A DNA stretch of 64,000 nucleotides from Candidatus Eiseniibacteriota bacterium. Its GTDB lineage: Bacteria > Eisenbacteria > RBG-16-71-46. This document shows, piece by piece, positions 10,266 to 18,760 of the stretch. The position numbers and the translations under genes were made by a program. Location: contig JACOSV010000058.1 in NCBI GenBank assembly GCA_016178725.1, positions 1 through 64,000 on the forward strand. Direction: 5' to 3'. How positions within the stretch are numbered: position 1 is the stretch's first letter; every line of letters starts with the position of its first letter. The notes below the pieces were generated by a model. The model searched no databases. It was not told the origin of the DNA and worked only from the letters and a program-made list of their open reading frames with translations.

Positions 10266-11213
10266 TTAGCGGCGCCGGCCGATCTTGCGATAGAGGGTGC
10301 GCAGCCCGATCCCGAGCAGCGCAGCGGCGCGGCGCTTGTCGCCTGCGGTCGCGGCGAGCGTCGCGGCGATCAGCCGCGCCTCGACCTCCGCCACGGTCAT
10401 CCCGACGGCCATCGCGAGCGGTGGCGCGGCTTCCGCGGCGCCGGAGAGCCCGGGCGGCAGGTCGTCGATACCGAGCGGGCGCCGCCCGTGCGCGGCGATC
10501 ACCATGCGCTCGATCGTCGCCTCGAGTTCGCGCACGTTGCCGGGCCACGGGTGACGCGTCAGCCGCTCGATCACGCCGGGTGTGGCGCCCGCGACCTTGC
10601 GATGGTGTTCGCGGTTCGCCTCGCGCACGAAGCGCTCGACCAGGGCCGGCACGTCCTCGGCGCGCTCGGCGAGCGCGGGCATCACGATGCGCCCGACGCC
10701 GAGGCGCACGAGGAGATCCTCGCGGAAGCGCCCGGCGCGCACCTCGGCCTCGAGCGGCGCGCGCGCGACCGCGACGATGCGCACGTCGGCGCGGCGTGCG
10801 TCGCGTCCGCCGACGCGCTCGAACGCGTGGTGCTGGAGGAAGCGCAGCAGCCGCACCTGCGCCGGCGCCGGCAGCGCGCCCGCCTCCGCGAGGACGAGCG
10901 TCCCGCCGTCCCCGCGCTCGAGCGCTCCCGCCCGGGGTTCCGCGTCGGCATCCTCGGCGCCGAACAGCTCGCGCTCGATCGCGGCGGCGGGCGCGGCGCC
11001 GAGATCGAGCGTCACGAACGGCCCGTGCCGGCGCGGGCTCTCGCGATGGAGCGCGCGCGCCGCCCGCCGCTTGCCCGTGCCCGGGCCGCCCTCGATCAGC
11101 ACGTTCGCGCGCGTCCCGGCGAGATGGCGGATCTGCTCGCGCACGCGCGCGATCGCGCGCGAGCGCCCGGTGAGATCGGCGGTGTCCGCACGCGCGGCCG
11201 GCCGGCGGGTCAC
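10266..11213 (-). CDS. Sigma54-activator-like AAA+ domain with Fis-type HTH, lacking GAFTGA
   Basis: LIEGGPGTGKRRAARALHRES, ELFGAEDADAEPRAGALERGDGGTLVLAEAG, FREDLLVRLGVGRI, HPWPGNVREL, C-terminal GDKRRAAALLGIGLRTLYRKI. Confidence 0.85.
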   Translation of the reverse strand: MTRRPAARADTADLTGRSRAIARVREQIRHLAGTRANVLIEGGPGTGKRRAARALHRESPRRHGPFVTLDLGAAPAAAIERELFGAEDADAEPRAGALERGDGGTLVLAEAGALPAPAQVRLLRFLQHHAFERVGGRDARRADVRIVAVARAPLEAEVRAGRFREDLLVRLGVGRIVMPALAERAEDVPALVERFVREANREHHRKVAGATPGVIERLTRHPWPGNVRELEATIERMVIAAHGRRPLGIDDLPPGLSGAAEAAPPLAMAVGMTVAEVEARLIAATLAATAGDKRRAAALLGIGLRTLYRKIGRRR

Positions 11214-11225
11214 GACGCCGCGTCG

Positions 11226-11693
11226 CTAGCGGAGGCTCTCGAGAGCCGCGAGGATCCGTCCGTTGTCGGGAACCTCGGCCGTCGTCGGCGCGACGTCCTT
11301 GTAGGCGATGCGGCCATCCTTGCCGACCACGAACACCGCGCGCCCCGAGTGGCCGGCGTCGAGCAGCACGCCGTACGCGGCGCTCGTCTCGCGGCGGAAG
11401 TCGGAGAGCAGCGGAAACGAGAGTCGCAGCCGATCGGCGAACGCGGAGTTCGCCCAGTGGCTGTCGACGCTCACGCCGAACACCACCGCATCGAGATCGG
11501 TGAAGCGGCCGAGCTCGCGCTCGATCGTCGGCAGCTGGTGCGAACACACCGGCGAGAACGCGAGCGGATAGAACACCAGCACGACGTGCCTTTTCCCGCG
11601 GTACTCCGCGAGCGTGACGGCCTGTCCTCCCGGGCCCTTGAGGTTGAACTCGGGCGCGGGCTGACCGACGTCCGGCGTCGCCGACGGCGGCAT
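11226..11693 (-). CDS. Peroxiredoxin (AhpC/TSA family, AhpE/BCP-like)
   Basis: APEFNLKGPGGQAVTLAEYRGKRHVVLVFYPLAFSPVCSHQLPTIERE... Confidence 0.92.
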   Translation of the reverse strand: MPPSATPDVGQPAPEFNLKGPGGQAVTLAEYRGKRHVVLVFYPLAFSPVCSHQLPTIERELGRFTDLDAVVFGVSVDSHWANSAFADRLRLSFPLLSDFRRETSAAYGVLLDAGHSGRAVFVVGKDGRIAYKDVAPTTAEVPDNGRILAALESLR

Positions 11694-11792
11694 CGAGACC
11701 TCCCCAGGATCGTGCGGGTGACGGGAGCGCGCATTATCCGGGACGCCCCGGAGGTGTCAAACGTGCGTCCGGCGCGTGCGTCCAACCCAGCG

Positions 11793-12428
11793 TCAGGCGT
11801 CCGCGACCGCCGGCTCGCGCGCCGGCGCCGGCGTGGCGCGGCCCGGCCGCCGCAGCACGTCCTGACTCACGGCGGCGAGCTCGTTCCACGAACCGATGCC
11901 GCGCTCCGACGCCCAGCGCGACGCGAGCCTCAGCAGGAGCTGCGCGGTGGTGAGTGCGTCGCCGAGCGCGCGATGCTTCGGCTGGTGCGGCAGATCGAAG
12001 CGCGCGGCGAGCGCTTCGAGCGCGTGGCCGCCGGCGCCGGGGAGTCCGCGCGCGAGCCCGAGCGTGTCGATCACGGGATTGTGGAGCGGCAGGGCGCCGC
12101 CGCGGCGCAGCATCGGACGCAGGAACGCGAGATCGAACGCGGCGTGGTGGAAGACCAGCATGCGATCGCCGCAGCGCCGCCGCAGCTCGGCCGCGACCTG
12201 GGCGGCGGGCGGCGCCGCCGCGACCATCGCGTCGTCGATGCCGTGCACCGCCGTGGCCTCGGCGGGAATCGGCCGGTCCGGCGAGACGAGGCTCGACCAC
12301 GTTTCGCCGATCGCGCCGTCGTCGATCGCAACCGTCGCCACCTCGACGATGCGGTGCCCGCCGGCCGCATCGAATCCGGTGGTCTCGGTGTCCACGACCA
12401 CGAGCGCCTGGCGGCTCGGCAGCGGCAC
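11793..12428 (-). CDS. DnaQ-family 3'-5' exonuclease
   Basis: ALVVVDTETTGFDAAGGHRIVEVATVAI (ExoI), VFHHAAFDLAFLRPML (ExoII), HRALGDALTTAQLL (ExoIII). Confidence 0.92.
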   Translation of the reverse strand: MPLPSRQALVVVDTETTGFDAAGGHRIVEVATVAIDDGAIGETWSSLVSPDRPIPAEATAVHGIDDAMVAAAPPAAQVAAELRRRCGDRMLVFHHAAFDLAFLRPMLRRGGALPLHNPVIDTLGLARGLPGAGGHALEALAARFDLPHQPKHRALGDALTTAQLLLRLASRWASERGIGSWNELAAVSQDVLRRPGRATPAPAREPAVADA

Positions 12429-12464
12429 GCGGTCCTCCCCGGGGACGCCAGACTCTGTCGGAGC

Positions 12465-12980
12465 CTAGTGCGGCGCGTCGGCCCCGTTCGCCTTGAGGAA
12501 CGCCTCGAACGTCTCGCCGCGATCGAGGTAGCCGTCGCCGATGTAGCGCAGCACGAGCAGGAAGCGATCGGCCGGCACGTAACCCGGCACGCTGATGAGG
12601 TGGTCGCCGCCGGATTTGAGGAAGATCGTGGTGGGATAGTCGCTGACCTCGAAGCGTGCGGCGAGCGCCTGCGACGTGAACAGCTTGCCCTGGTAGCGCG
12701 CGGCGTCGGTCGCCTCGGCGTTGAGCTTCACGAGCACGAACTTGCGCGCGAGGTAGTCGCGGATCTCGGGCCGCGTGTAGACGTCGGCCTCCATCCGGCG
12801 GCACCAGCCGCACCAGTCCGTGTAGACGTCGACCAGCACGTGGCGGCCCGAGCTCTTCGCCTCGTCGAGGCCGCGATCCCATGCGCGCCACGCGAGCGGC
12901 GGGACCGCGGTGCGGCCGGGTGCGGCCGGGAGCGCGAGGAGCGCGAGGCAGGCCAACGGCAGGACGAAACGAAGACGCAT
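12465..12980 (-). CDS. Secreted thioredoxin-family protein
   Basis: Signal peptide MRLRFVLPLACLALLALPAAPG; VDVYTDWCGWCRRMEADVYTRPEIRDYLARKFVLVKLNAE. Confidence 0.88.
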   Translation of the reverse strand: MRLRFVLPLACLALLALPAAPGRTAVPPLAWRAWDRGLDEAKSSGRHVLVDVYTDWCGWCRRMEADVYTRPEIRDYLARKFVLVKLNAEATDAARYQGKLFTSQALAARFEVSDYPTTIFLKSGGDHLISVPGYVPADRFLLVLRYIGDGYLDRGETFEAFLKANGADAPH

Positions 12981-13038
12981 GGAATCCCCGGAATCACGGC
13001 CGCTGGTGCGGGAGCGTGAAAAGCCTAGCATGGGCGCG

Positions 13039-13908
13039 CTAGCCGTGCACCGTGTGGCGCAGCGTCTCGCCGGGTCGGGACGGGTCGAACCGCACGCCGC
13101 ACAGGCGATCGGTGCCGAACTGTCCGGGGTTCACCACGACCGTCGCGCCGATCGCGTCGCGCCACGCGCCCGAGATCCGCGGCGATTCGTGGATGTGGCC
13201 CGAGAGCACGAGCGGCGGCTGGTGACGCTCGGCGAACGCGCGGATCGCGCGCGATCCGACGTGGACGCGCGCGCCGATCATGTCGCAGCGCGTCGCGCGC
13301 GGGGGCGAGTGCGTGACCCACACCGTCTCGCCAGCCGCGGTGCGCCGCGCGAGATCGTCGAGCGCCGCGGCGATCGTCGGCTCGCGGCGGTCGGGATCGA
13401 AGACGTACGGCGCGCGCGCGCCGCCGCGGCTGGCCCAGCCGTCGAGCCGCACCGGCGTCTCGGGCGCGCCGTCGTCCCAGCGCTCCCAGTCCTTGAGGCC
13501 GCCGGGCGTGATCGGCACCCACGAGAGCCCGGCGACCGCGACGCCCCCGACCGAGACGACGCGGTCGTGGAGCAGCCGCCACAGGTCGCCGTCGCGACGC
13601 TCGAGCGAGCCGTGGTTCGCGGCCCAGTCGTCGTTGCCCATCATCAGCAGCAGCGACGTCGCGGGCGAAGCCTCGCGCACGCGGCGCGCAAACTCGACCA
13701 GGAATCCCTCAAGGAAGACCCTCTGGCGCTGGATGCCGTCGGCGCCGCCCGAGTGCGGCGCGAGATCGCCGCCGATGATCGCGACCGCCGGCCGGTGGGC
13801 CGCGACGGTCGCGAGGAGCTGCTCGTAGAGCGCGGACTGACCGTGCAGATCGGAGGTGTAGAGCCACTCGGACACGCGGTCCTCCGCGACCGGACAACTT
13901 CCGAACAA
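13039..13908 (-). CDS. Metallophosphoesterase
   Basis: LYTSDLHGQSALYEQLLATV, AIIGGDLAPH, LLMMGNDDWAANH, VTHSPP, VLSGHIHESPRISG. Confidence 0.92.
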   Translation of the reverse strand: MFGSCPVAEDRVSEWLYTSDLHGQSALYEQLLATVAAHRPAVAIIGGDLAPHSGGADGIQRQRVFLEGFLVEFARRVREASPATSLLLMMGNDDWAANHGSLERRDGDLWRLLHDRVVSVGGVAVAGLSWVPITPGGLKDWERWDDGAPETPVRLDGWASRGGARAPYVFDPDRREPTIAAALDDLARRTAAGETVWVTHSPPRATRCDMIGARVHVGSRAIRAFAERHQPPLVLSGHIHESPRISGAWRDAIGATVVVNPGQFGTDRLCGVRFDPSRPGETLRHTVHG

Positions 13909-14062
13909 ATCGAGTGCGCGAATCTAATCGAGCGCTCCGCGCGCCCGCAACGGCGGGAGAATCCCCTTGACCCGCCCGGCCGCGGCTACCGATACTTTTC
14001 GCTCGCTTCCCGCGCTGCGTGATCCTCCCGCCACCGCCGCCCATCTCCGAAAGGTGCGTTCC

Positions 14063-15265
14063 ATGTCGCCTCGTATCGCCGTGTGCGCCGTGCTGGCGCT
14101 CGGCGTCCTGATCGCATGCCCGCCCGCGTCGCGAGCCGCGGCGGCCGGCAACCTGCTCGTCAATCCCGATTTCGAAACCGCGCTGTCCGGCCACGCGTGG
14201 ATGCCCGCCGGCTGGGACACGTCGTGGTCGCATCTGCCGACGGTGTTCTTCGGTCGCGACACCAGCGGCGCCCACGGCGGGCGCTACGCGGTCAGCGTCG
14301 CGAACGTCAGCACGCTGATGCCGATCTGGCACAACTGGAGCCAGACCGTGCTGGTCGCCTCCGAGGCGTGGGGCAAGGACGCGGTGTTCTCGATCTGGAC
14401 GCGGAGCAACGGCGTTCAGGGCCGCGGCTACGTGCTGCTGCAGGCGTATCGCGACACGGTCGGCAAGATGTCGCGCATCTGGGGCGTTTCGCGCGACACT
14501 GCGATGATCCGGATCGGCGTGCGCGCGACCAGCGATCCGTACGTCTACCTGGGCATGAAACGCGAGTACTTCTCCGACAACGAGACCGGATGGGTGCGCC
14601 GCGAGGTGCGCGTGTACGTGCCGCCCTCGACGAACATCTTGATCGTGCGCGGCGGCCTGTTCGGCGTCGGGCAGGTCTTCTTCGACGACGCCTCGCTGGC
14701 GCTCGAGCCGGCGCGGCCAGCGGCGGAGCTGCCCGTCGGCGTGAATCTGCTCCGCGATCCGGGATTCGAGGGCAGCGGCGACGAATGGGAGTACTCGATG
14801 CCGCCCTACGACGACATGCGCTGCGACCGCGACACGAGCGTCGCGCACGACGGCAAGGCGTCGGTGCGGTTCACCGGCGGCACGGTGGGCATGGTGATGA
14901 CCCGCGCCGGCGTCGCGCAGGTGATCGGCAATCGGAACATCGGCGGCAAGCGCGTGCGCCTGACCGGTTGGATCAAGACCGACAGCCTGCGCAGCAGCGC
15001 ATCGATCAAGCTCTACGCGACGACCGCCGCCGGCGATTCCGACGTCGCCGCGCCGAGCCTCATCAGCAACACCGCGCCGTGGACCAAGCTCTCGCTCGAG
15101 ATGGACGTGCCGACCGACAGCTATCAGCTCTGGGCGTGGCTGCTCTACAACGCGCCCGCGGTGGGCAAGGTGTGGTTCGACGACGCCTCGCTCGAGGTGC
15201 TCGGTCCGGCGAAGGTGCAGCGTCCGAAGCCGCCGCACCCGGTGGGACGCAGGCTCGGCCGCTGA
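14063..15265 (+). CDS. Secreted protein with two tandem carbohydrate-binding-like beta-sandwich domains
   Basis: Signal peptide; duplicated pattern NLLVNPDFETALSGHAWMPAGWD...VFFDDASLALEP and NLLRDPGFEGSGDEWEYSMPPYD...VWFDDASLEVLGP. Confidence 0.75.
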   Translation: MSPRIAVCAVLALGVLIACPPASRAAAAGNLLVNPDFETALSGHAWMPAGWDTSWSHLPTVFFGRDTSGAHGGRYAVSVANVSTLMPIWHNWSQTVLVASEAWGKDAVFSIWTRSNGVQGRGYVLLQAYRDTVGKMSRIWGVSRDTAMIRIGVRATSDPYVYLGMKREYFSDNETGWVRREVRVYVPPSTNILIVRGGLFGVGQVFFDDASLALEPARPAAELPVGVNLLRDPGFEGSGDEWEYSMPPYDDMRCDRDTSVAHDGKASVRFTGGTVGMVMTRAGVAQVIGNRNIGGKRVRLTGWIKTDSLRSSASIKLYATTAAGDSDVAAPSLISNTAPWTKLSLEMDVPTDSYQLWAWLLYNAPAVGKVWFDDASLEVLGPAKVQRPKPPHPVGRRLGR

Positions 15266-15271
15266 CGCGCG

Positions 15272-15291
15272 CGCGGGACGCACGTCCCGCG
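15272..15291 (+). terminator. 9-bp GC hairpin after the CBM-like gene
   Basis: CGCGGGACG-ca-CGTCCCGCG just downstream of the stop at 15265. Confidence 0.45.
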
Positions 15292-15476
15292 TGGAATTCC
15301 GTCGCACCGCACTCGAGCCTTGACAGCTTCTTCGCGACGGGCACATGCTTGGTGTGCAGCCGGGCAGAAAGTCCTCCTTGGCAGGGAGCTTTCCGACCTG
15401 AGCCGAGGTCCCGTTCGCTGCACGGGGCCTGTCCGAGCGCGGACGTGCGGAATTCACGAGCGAGGTGAGCGCACGT

Positions 15477-15533
15477 TTCGGGCGAGGGCCGAGCGGTGAA
15501 GGGGCTGTGCGGCGTTCGAATCACTGGCCCGAA
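15477..15533 (+). other. tRNA-like element without anticodon arm (possible tRNA remnant)
   Basis: TTCGGGC (15477-15483) pairs perfectly with GCCCGAA (15527-15533). Internal class-II-like D-arm motif GGCCGAGCGGTGAAGG. T-arm-like CGGCG-TTCGAAT-CACTG with 4 of 5 pairs (one G.T, one mismatch), adjacent to the 3' acceptor strand. Confidence 0.25.
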
Positions 15534-15777
15534 GTGGTTCCCTCTCGACGCCGATTCGCCCGGAGGCCCCCCCTCCAAACTGCGGCGATTCGGTATTGGC
15601 TGCCTGCGGCCCCCACCCATGACATAGGTGCATCCCTGACGGCGAGCGCGTGCGCGCCGGCGCCGGGGCGAGGTGTGGTGTGGGGCCGAGTCCCGGCATG
15701 GGCCTTTCCAGCCCGTGTCAGGCTGCCCGAGCCTTAGGGGGTCGGCCCCTTGAGTCGTCGGCGCGCGGGCGCGCGCC

Positions 15778-16698
15778 TCAACCGTCCGCGTTCGCGCTTC
15801 GGGCCGCGAGCCGCAGCGCCTGCTCGCAGGTCGACTGGTGGATGCGCACGGTGTCGCTGACGCGCCGCGCGTAGCCGCCGCCCAGCGTCACGACCAGCGG
15901 AATGCCGTGCTCGGCGCAGCCGGCGATCACCAGGCGGTCGCGCTCGGCGAGCCCCGCGAGCGTCATGCGCAGCGAGCCGAGCTGGTCGTCCTCATAGGGA
16001 TCCGCGCCCGCCTGATAGAAGACTATCTCGGGGCGATGCGCCCACACGCGCGGCAGCGCCGCCGCGAGACGGCCGTTGAACGTCGCGTCGTCGGCGCCGT
16101 TCTCGAGGCCGATGTCGAGGTCGCTGCACTCCTTGACCGGGTAGAGTTGCTGCTGATGGATCGAGAACGTGAACACGCTCTCGTCGTCCTGGAAGATCCG
16201 CGCGGTGCCGTTGCCCTGATGCAGATCGCAGTCCACGACCGCGGCGCGGCGGATCGCCCCCTCCCGCTGCAGCACGCGGATCGCGACCGCGAGGTCGTTG
16301 ATGTAGCAGAACCCCGAGGCGAGATCGGCGAACGCGTGATGGAATCCGCCGCCCAGGTGGACGCCGGCGCCGTGGCGCAGCGCGTGGCGCGCGGTCAGGG
16401 TCGTGCCGCCCGCGGCCAGCACGTAGGCGACGACGATCTCCGGCGTGAGCGGCAGCTCGGACATCGAGGTGCGCGGCGTGCGCCGGAGCGATTCCAGATC
16501 GTCGAGGTACTCGGGTGTGTGCACGAGGAGCAGGTCGTCGCGGCACGCCGGTTCGGGGGTCGCGACGTCGCCCGCGGCGACTGCACCCGCGGCGATCAGC
16601 GCATCGCGCACCAGCCGGTACTTCGCGGTCGGGAACACGTGGCTGCCGATGTCGCACTCGTACGCGGGGGAGAACACGACCGACGACCGACGGTTCAT
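15778..16698 (-). CDS. Histone deacetylase / acetoin utilization family deacetylase
   Basis: VVFSPAYECDIGSHVFPTAKYRLVRDAL, GGGFHHAFADLASGFCYINDLAVAI, VVDCDLHQGNGTARIF, QAGADPYEDDQLG, LGGGYAR. Confidence 0.94.
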   Translation of the reverse strand: MNRRSSVVFSPAYECDIGSHVFPTAKYRLVRDALIAAGAVAAGDVATPEPACRDDLLLVHTPEYLDDLESLRRTPRTSMSELPLTPEIVVAYVLAAGGTTLTARHALRHGAGVHLGGGFHHAFADLASGFCYINDLAVAIRVLQREGAIRRAAVVDCDLHQGNGTARIFQDDESVFTFSIHQQQLYPVKECSDLDIGLENGADDATFNGRLAAALPRVWAHRPEIVFYQAGADPYEDDQLGSLRMTLAGLAERDRLVIAGCAEHGIPLVVTLGGGYARRVSDTVRIHQSTCEQALRLAARSANADG

Positions 16699-16798
16699 GG
16701 CGCGATCATGGTGCCACCACGTTCCGACCGGCGCAAAAACACGCGCCGCGCCCGCCTATCGCGCCCGCGCGCCGCTCGGCTACAATCTCCGAACTCGC

Positions 16799-18022
16799 AT
16801 GTCCGTCACCGACCCCGCGCAGGTCCACGCGTTCCGCGCCCTCGCCCGCCGCCTCGCGCGCCGCCGCCTGCGGCAGCTCGATCTCCGCGTCCGCATCGAG
16901 CTGGCCGCGATCGCGCTCCTGATCGACGGCTTCGTCTTCTGGCAGACGCGCGTGCCGCTCGACGGTCTGGTGCGCGCGCACGGGCCCGCGGTCGGCGTCC
17001 TGGCGGTCGCCGCCGGGCTCGCCGCGCTGCTGATCGCAGCACTCACGCTCGCCGCCCTCCATCATGCGCGCCGGCTCGAGGCCGGGCCGCGCGGGCCCGA
17101 GTGGCTGGCGCTGCCGCTGGTACCTGCGCCGCTCGCGGCGCACCTCGCCGGCGAGTCGAGCGCGCTCGCGCTGTGGCTCGCCGCACCCGCGGCCGCGATC
17201 CTCGCGGCCTCGATCGGCATCGTCCCGGTCGTCGCGACCGTGGCGCTCGCGCTCGCGTTCGCGCCGCTGCTCGCCGGCGCGCGTGCGGTCGGCGGCTCGA
17301 TCGGGCTCGTGCTCGCGCTCCGCCGCATCCCGGCGGGCGGGCGCGGCGCGCCGATCGAGCGCGTGCTGGCGGTCGCCGCGCCCCGCGCACGGCGGCGGCG
17401 GCTCCCGCGTCCGGCGTGGCGCCGGATGCCGGCGTGGCGCGCGCTCGTCGAGAAGGACCTGCGCGTCACGTGGCGGCGCGGCGCGCTCCGGCGCAGCGCG
17501 CTGATGGCGCTCGTGGTCGCCGTCGCCTCGCTCGCGGCGTGGTGGCTCCCGGCCGAGCTCCCGCTCCGCCACTTCATCGCCTTCGGCCTCGCACTGGTCG
17601 CGGCGGCGCTCCTCGCCCAGTGGCTGGTCGCGCTCTCCGGCTCGGATCCGTTCGACACGCTGCGCACGCTGCCGATCGGGCTCGGCGGCGTCTGGGGCGC
17701 GCGCGCCGTGTGGGCGCTCGCGGGCGCGCTGCTGCTCGTCACAAGCCACGCGCTCGTCGCGCGCGAGCTGTCGCCGCACGCGCTCGAGATCTTCCTCGTC
17801 TGGTCCGGACTCGCGGCCGTGGGCATCGGCGTGCTCGGCGTCAATTACGGCGTCACGCTCTTCCCGCGCGCCGACCTGGCCGAGCGCATGCTCGGGCTCT
17901 CGCTCGGCCTCGCGGTCGCGGCCAGCATCATGATCCCGCTCTCTGGCTGGATCGTGCTGCTCACCGCGATCCTCCACTCCGCGCGGCGCCTGCCGCGCTG
18001 GTCGCGGCTCGAGGCGTCGTGA
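16799..18022 (+). CDS. Multi-TM membrane protein, putative ABC exporter permease
   Basis: Several hydrophobic segments; stop overlaps the GTG start of an ABC ATPase gene (GTGA). Confidence 0.7.
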   Translation: MSVTDPAQVHAFRALARRLARRRLRQLDLRVRIELAAIALLIDGFVFWQTRVPLDGLVRAHGPAVGVLAVAAGLAALLIAALTLAALHHARRLEAGPRGPEWLALPLVPAPLAAHLAGESSALALWLAAPAAAILAASIGIVPVVATVALALAFAPLLAGARAVGGSIGLVLALRRIPAGGRGAPIERVLAVAAPRARRRRLPRPAWRRMPAWRALVEKDLRVTWRRGALRRSALMALVVAVASLAAWWLPAELPLRHFIAFGLALVAAALLAQWLVALSGSDPFDTLRTLPIGLGGVWGARAVWALAGALLLVTSHALVARELSPHALEIFLVWSGLAAVGIGVLGVNYGVTLFPRADLAERMLGLSLGLAVAASIMIPLSGWIVLLTAILHSARRLPRWSRLEAS

Positions 18023-18750
18023 CGCTGCGGGTCGCGGACCTGCGCCGCCGCTACGGCGCGATCGTCGCGCTCGACGGCGTCTCGCTCGAGATCCGCCGCG
18101 GCGAGGTGCTCGGCCTGCTCGGCGCGAACGGCGCGGGCAAGAGCACGCTGCTGCGCACCGTGGCGGGGCTCCAGCCTCCGGACGAGGGCACGGTGACCGT
18201 GGACGGCGTCGATCTCTTCGCCGATCCGGTCGGCGCCCGCCGGCGGCTCGGCTATGCGGCCGAGGAGCCGAGCTTCTACGAGGAGCTCTCGGCCGAGGAG
18301 TATCTGGCGTTCGTCGCCGCCGTGCGCGGTCTCGACCCCGAAGCGGCGAAGGCGCGCGCCGCGGCGCTCGCCGACGCCCTCGGACTCGCCGGGCGCACGG
18401 ACGAGCCGGTGCAGCAGTTCTCGCACGGCATGCGCAAGAAGCTGTCGTTCATCGCCGCGGTCCTGCATCGTCCGCCGGTGCTGCTGTGCGACGAGGCGCT
18501 CGAGGGATTCGACGCCGGCGGGGCGCTCGCGGCGAAGCGCGAGCTGCGCGCGCTCGCCGACGAGGGCACGGCCGTGCTGTTTTCGAGCCACGTCACCGAG
18601 ACCATCGAGCGCCTCTGCGACCGCGTGCTGCTGCTGCGCCGCGGCCGCGTCGCGCGCGAGCTCGACCGATCCGCCTGGGGCGCGCCCGCGCCCGGACCCT
18701 CTCCGCTCGAGCGCGAATTCCTGGCGCTCGAGGGCACGACCTCCACGTAG
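18019..18750 (+). CDS. ABC transporter ATP-binding protein
   Basis: VTLRVADLRRRYGAIVALDGVSLEIRRGEVLGLLGANGAGKSTLLRTVAG..., QFSHGMRKKLSFIAAVLHRPPVLLCDEALEGFD; GTG start at 18019. Confidence 0.93.
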   Translation: MTLRVADLRRRYGAIVALDGVSLEIRRGEVLGLLGANGAGKSTLLRTVAGLQPPDEGTVTVDGVDLFADPVGARRRLGYAAEEPSFYEELSAEEYLAFVAAVRGLDPEAAKARAAALADALGLAGRTDEPVQQFSHGMRKKLSFIAAVLHRPPVLLCDEALEGFDAGGALAAKRELRALADEGTAVLFSSHVTETIERLCDRVLLLRRGRVARELDRSAWGAPAPGPSPLEREFLALEGTTST

Positions 18751-18760
18751 AGGAGACCGC

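Noticed and set aside
15465-15737. 90-aa plus-strand ORF in the long intergenic gap
   Set aside because: GTG-started, no recognisable domain, composition differs from neighbouring genes; treated as non-coding.
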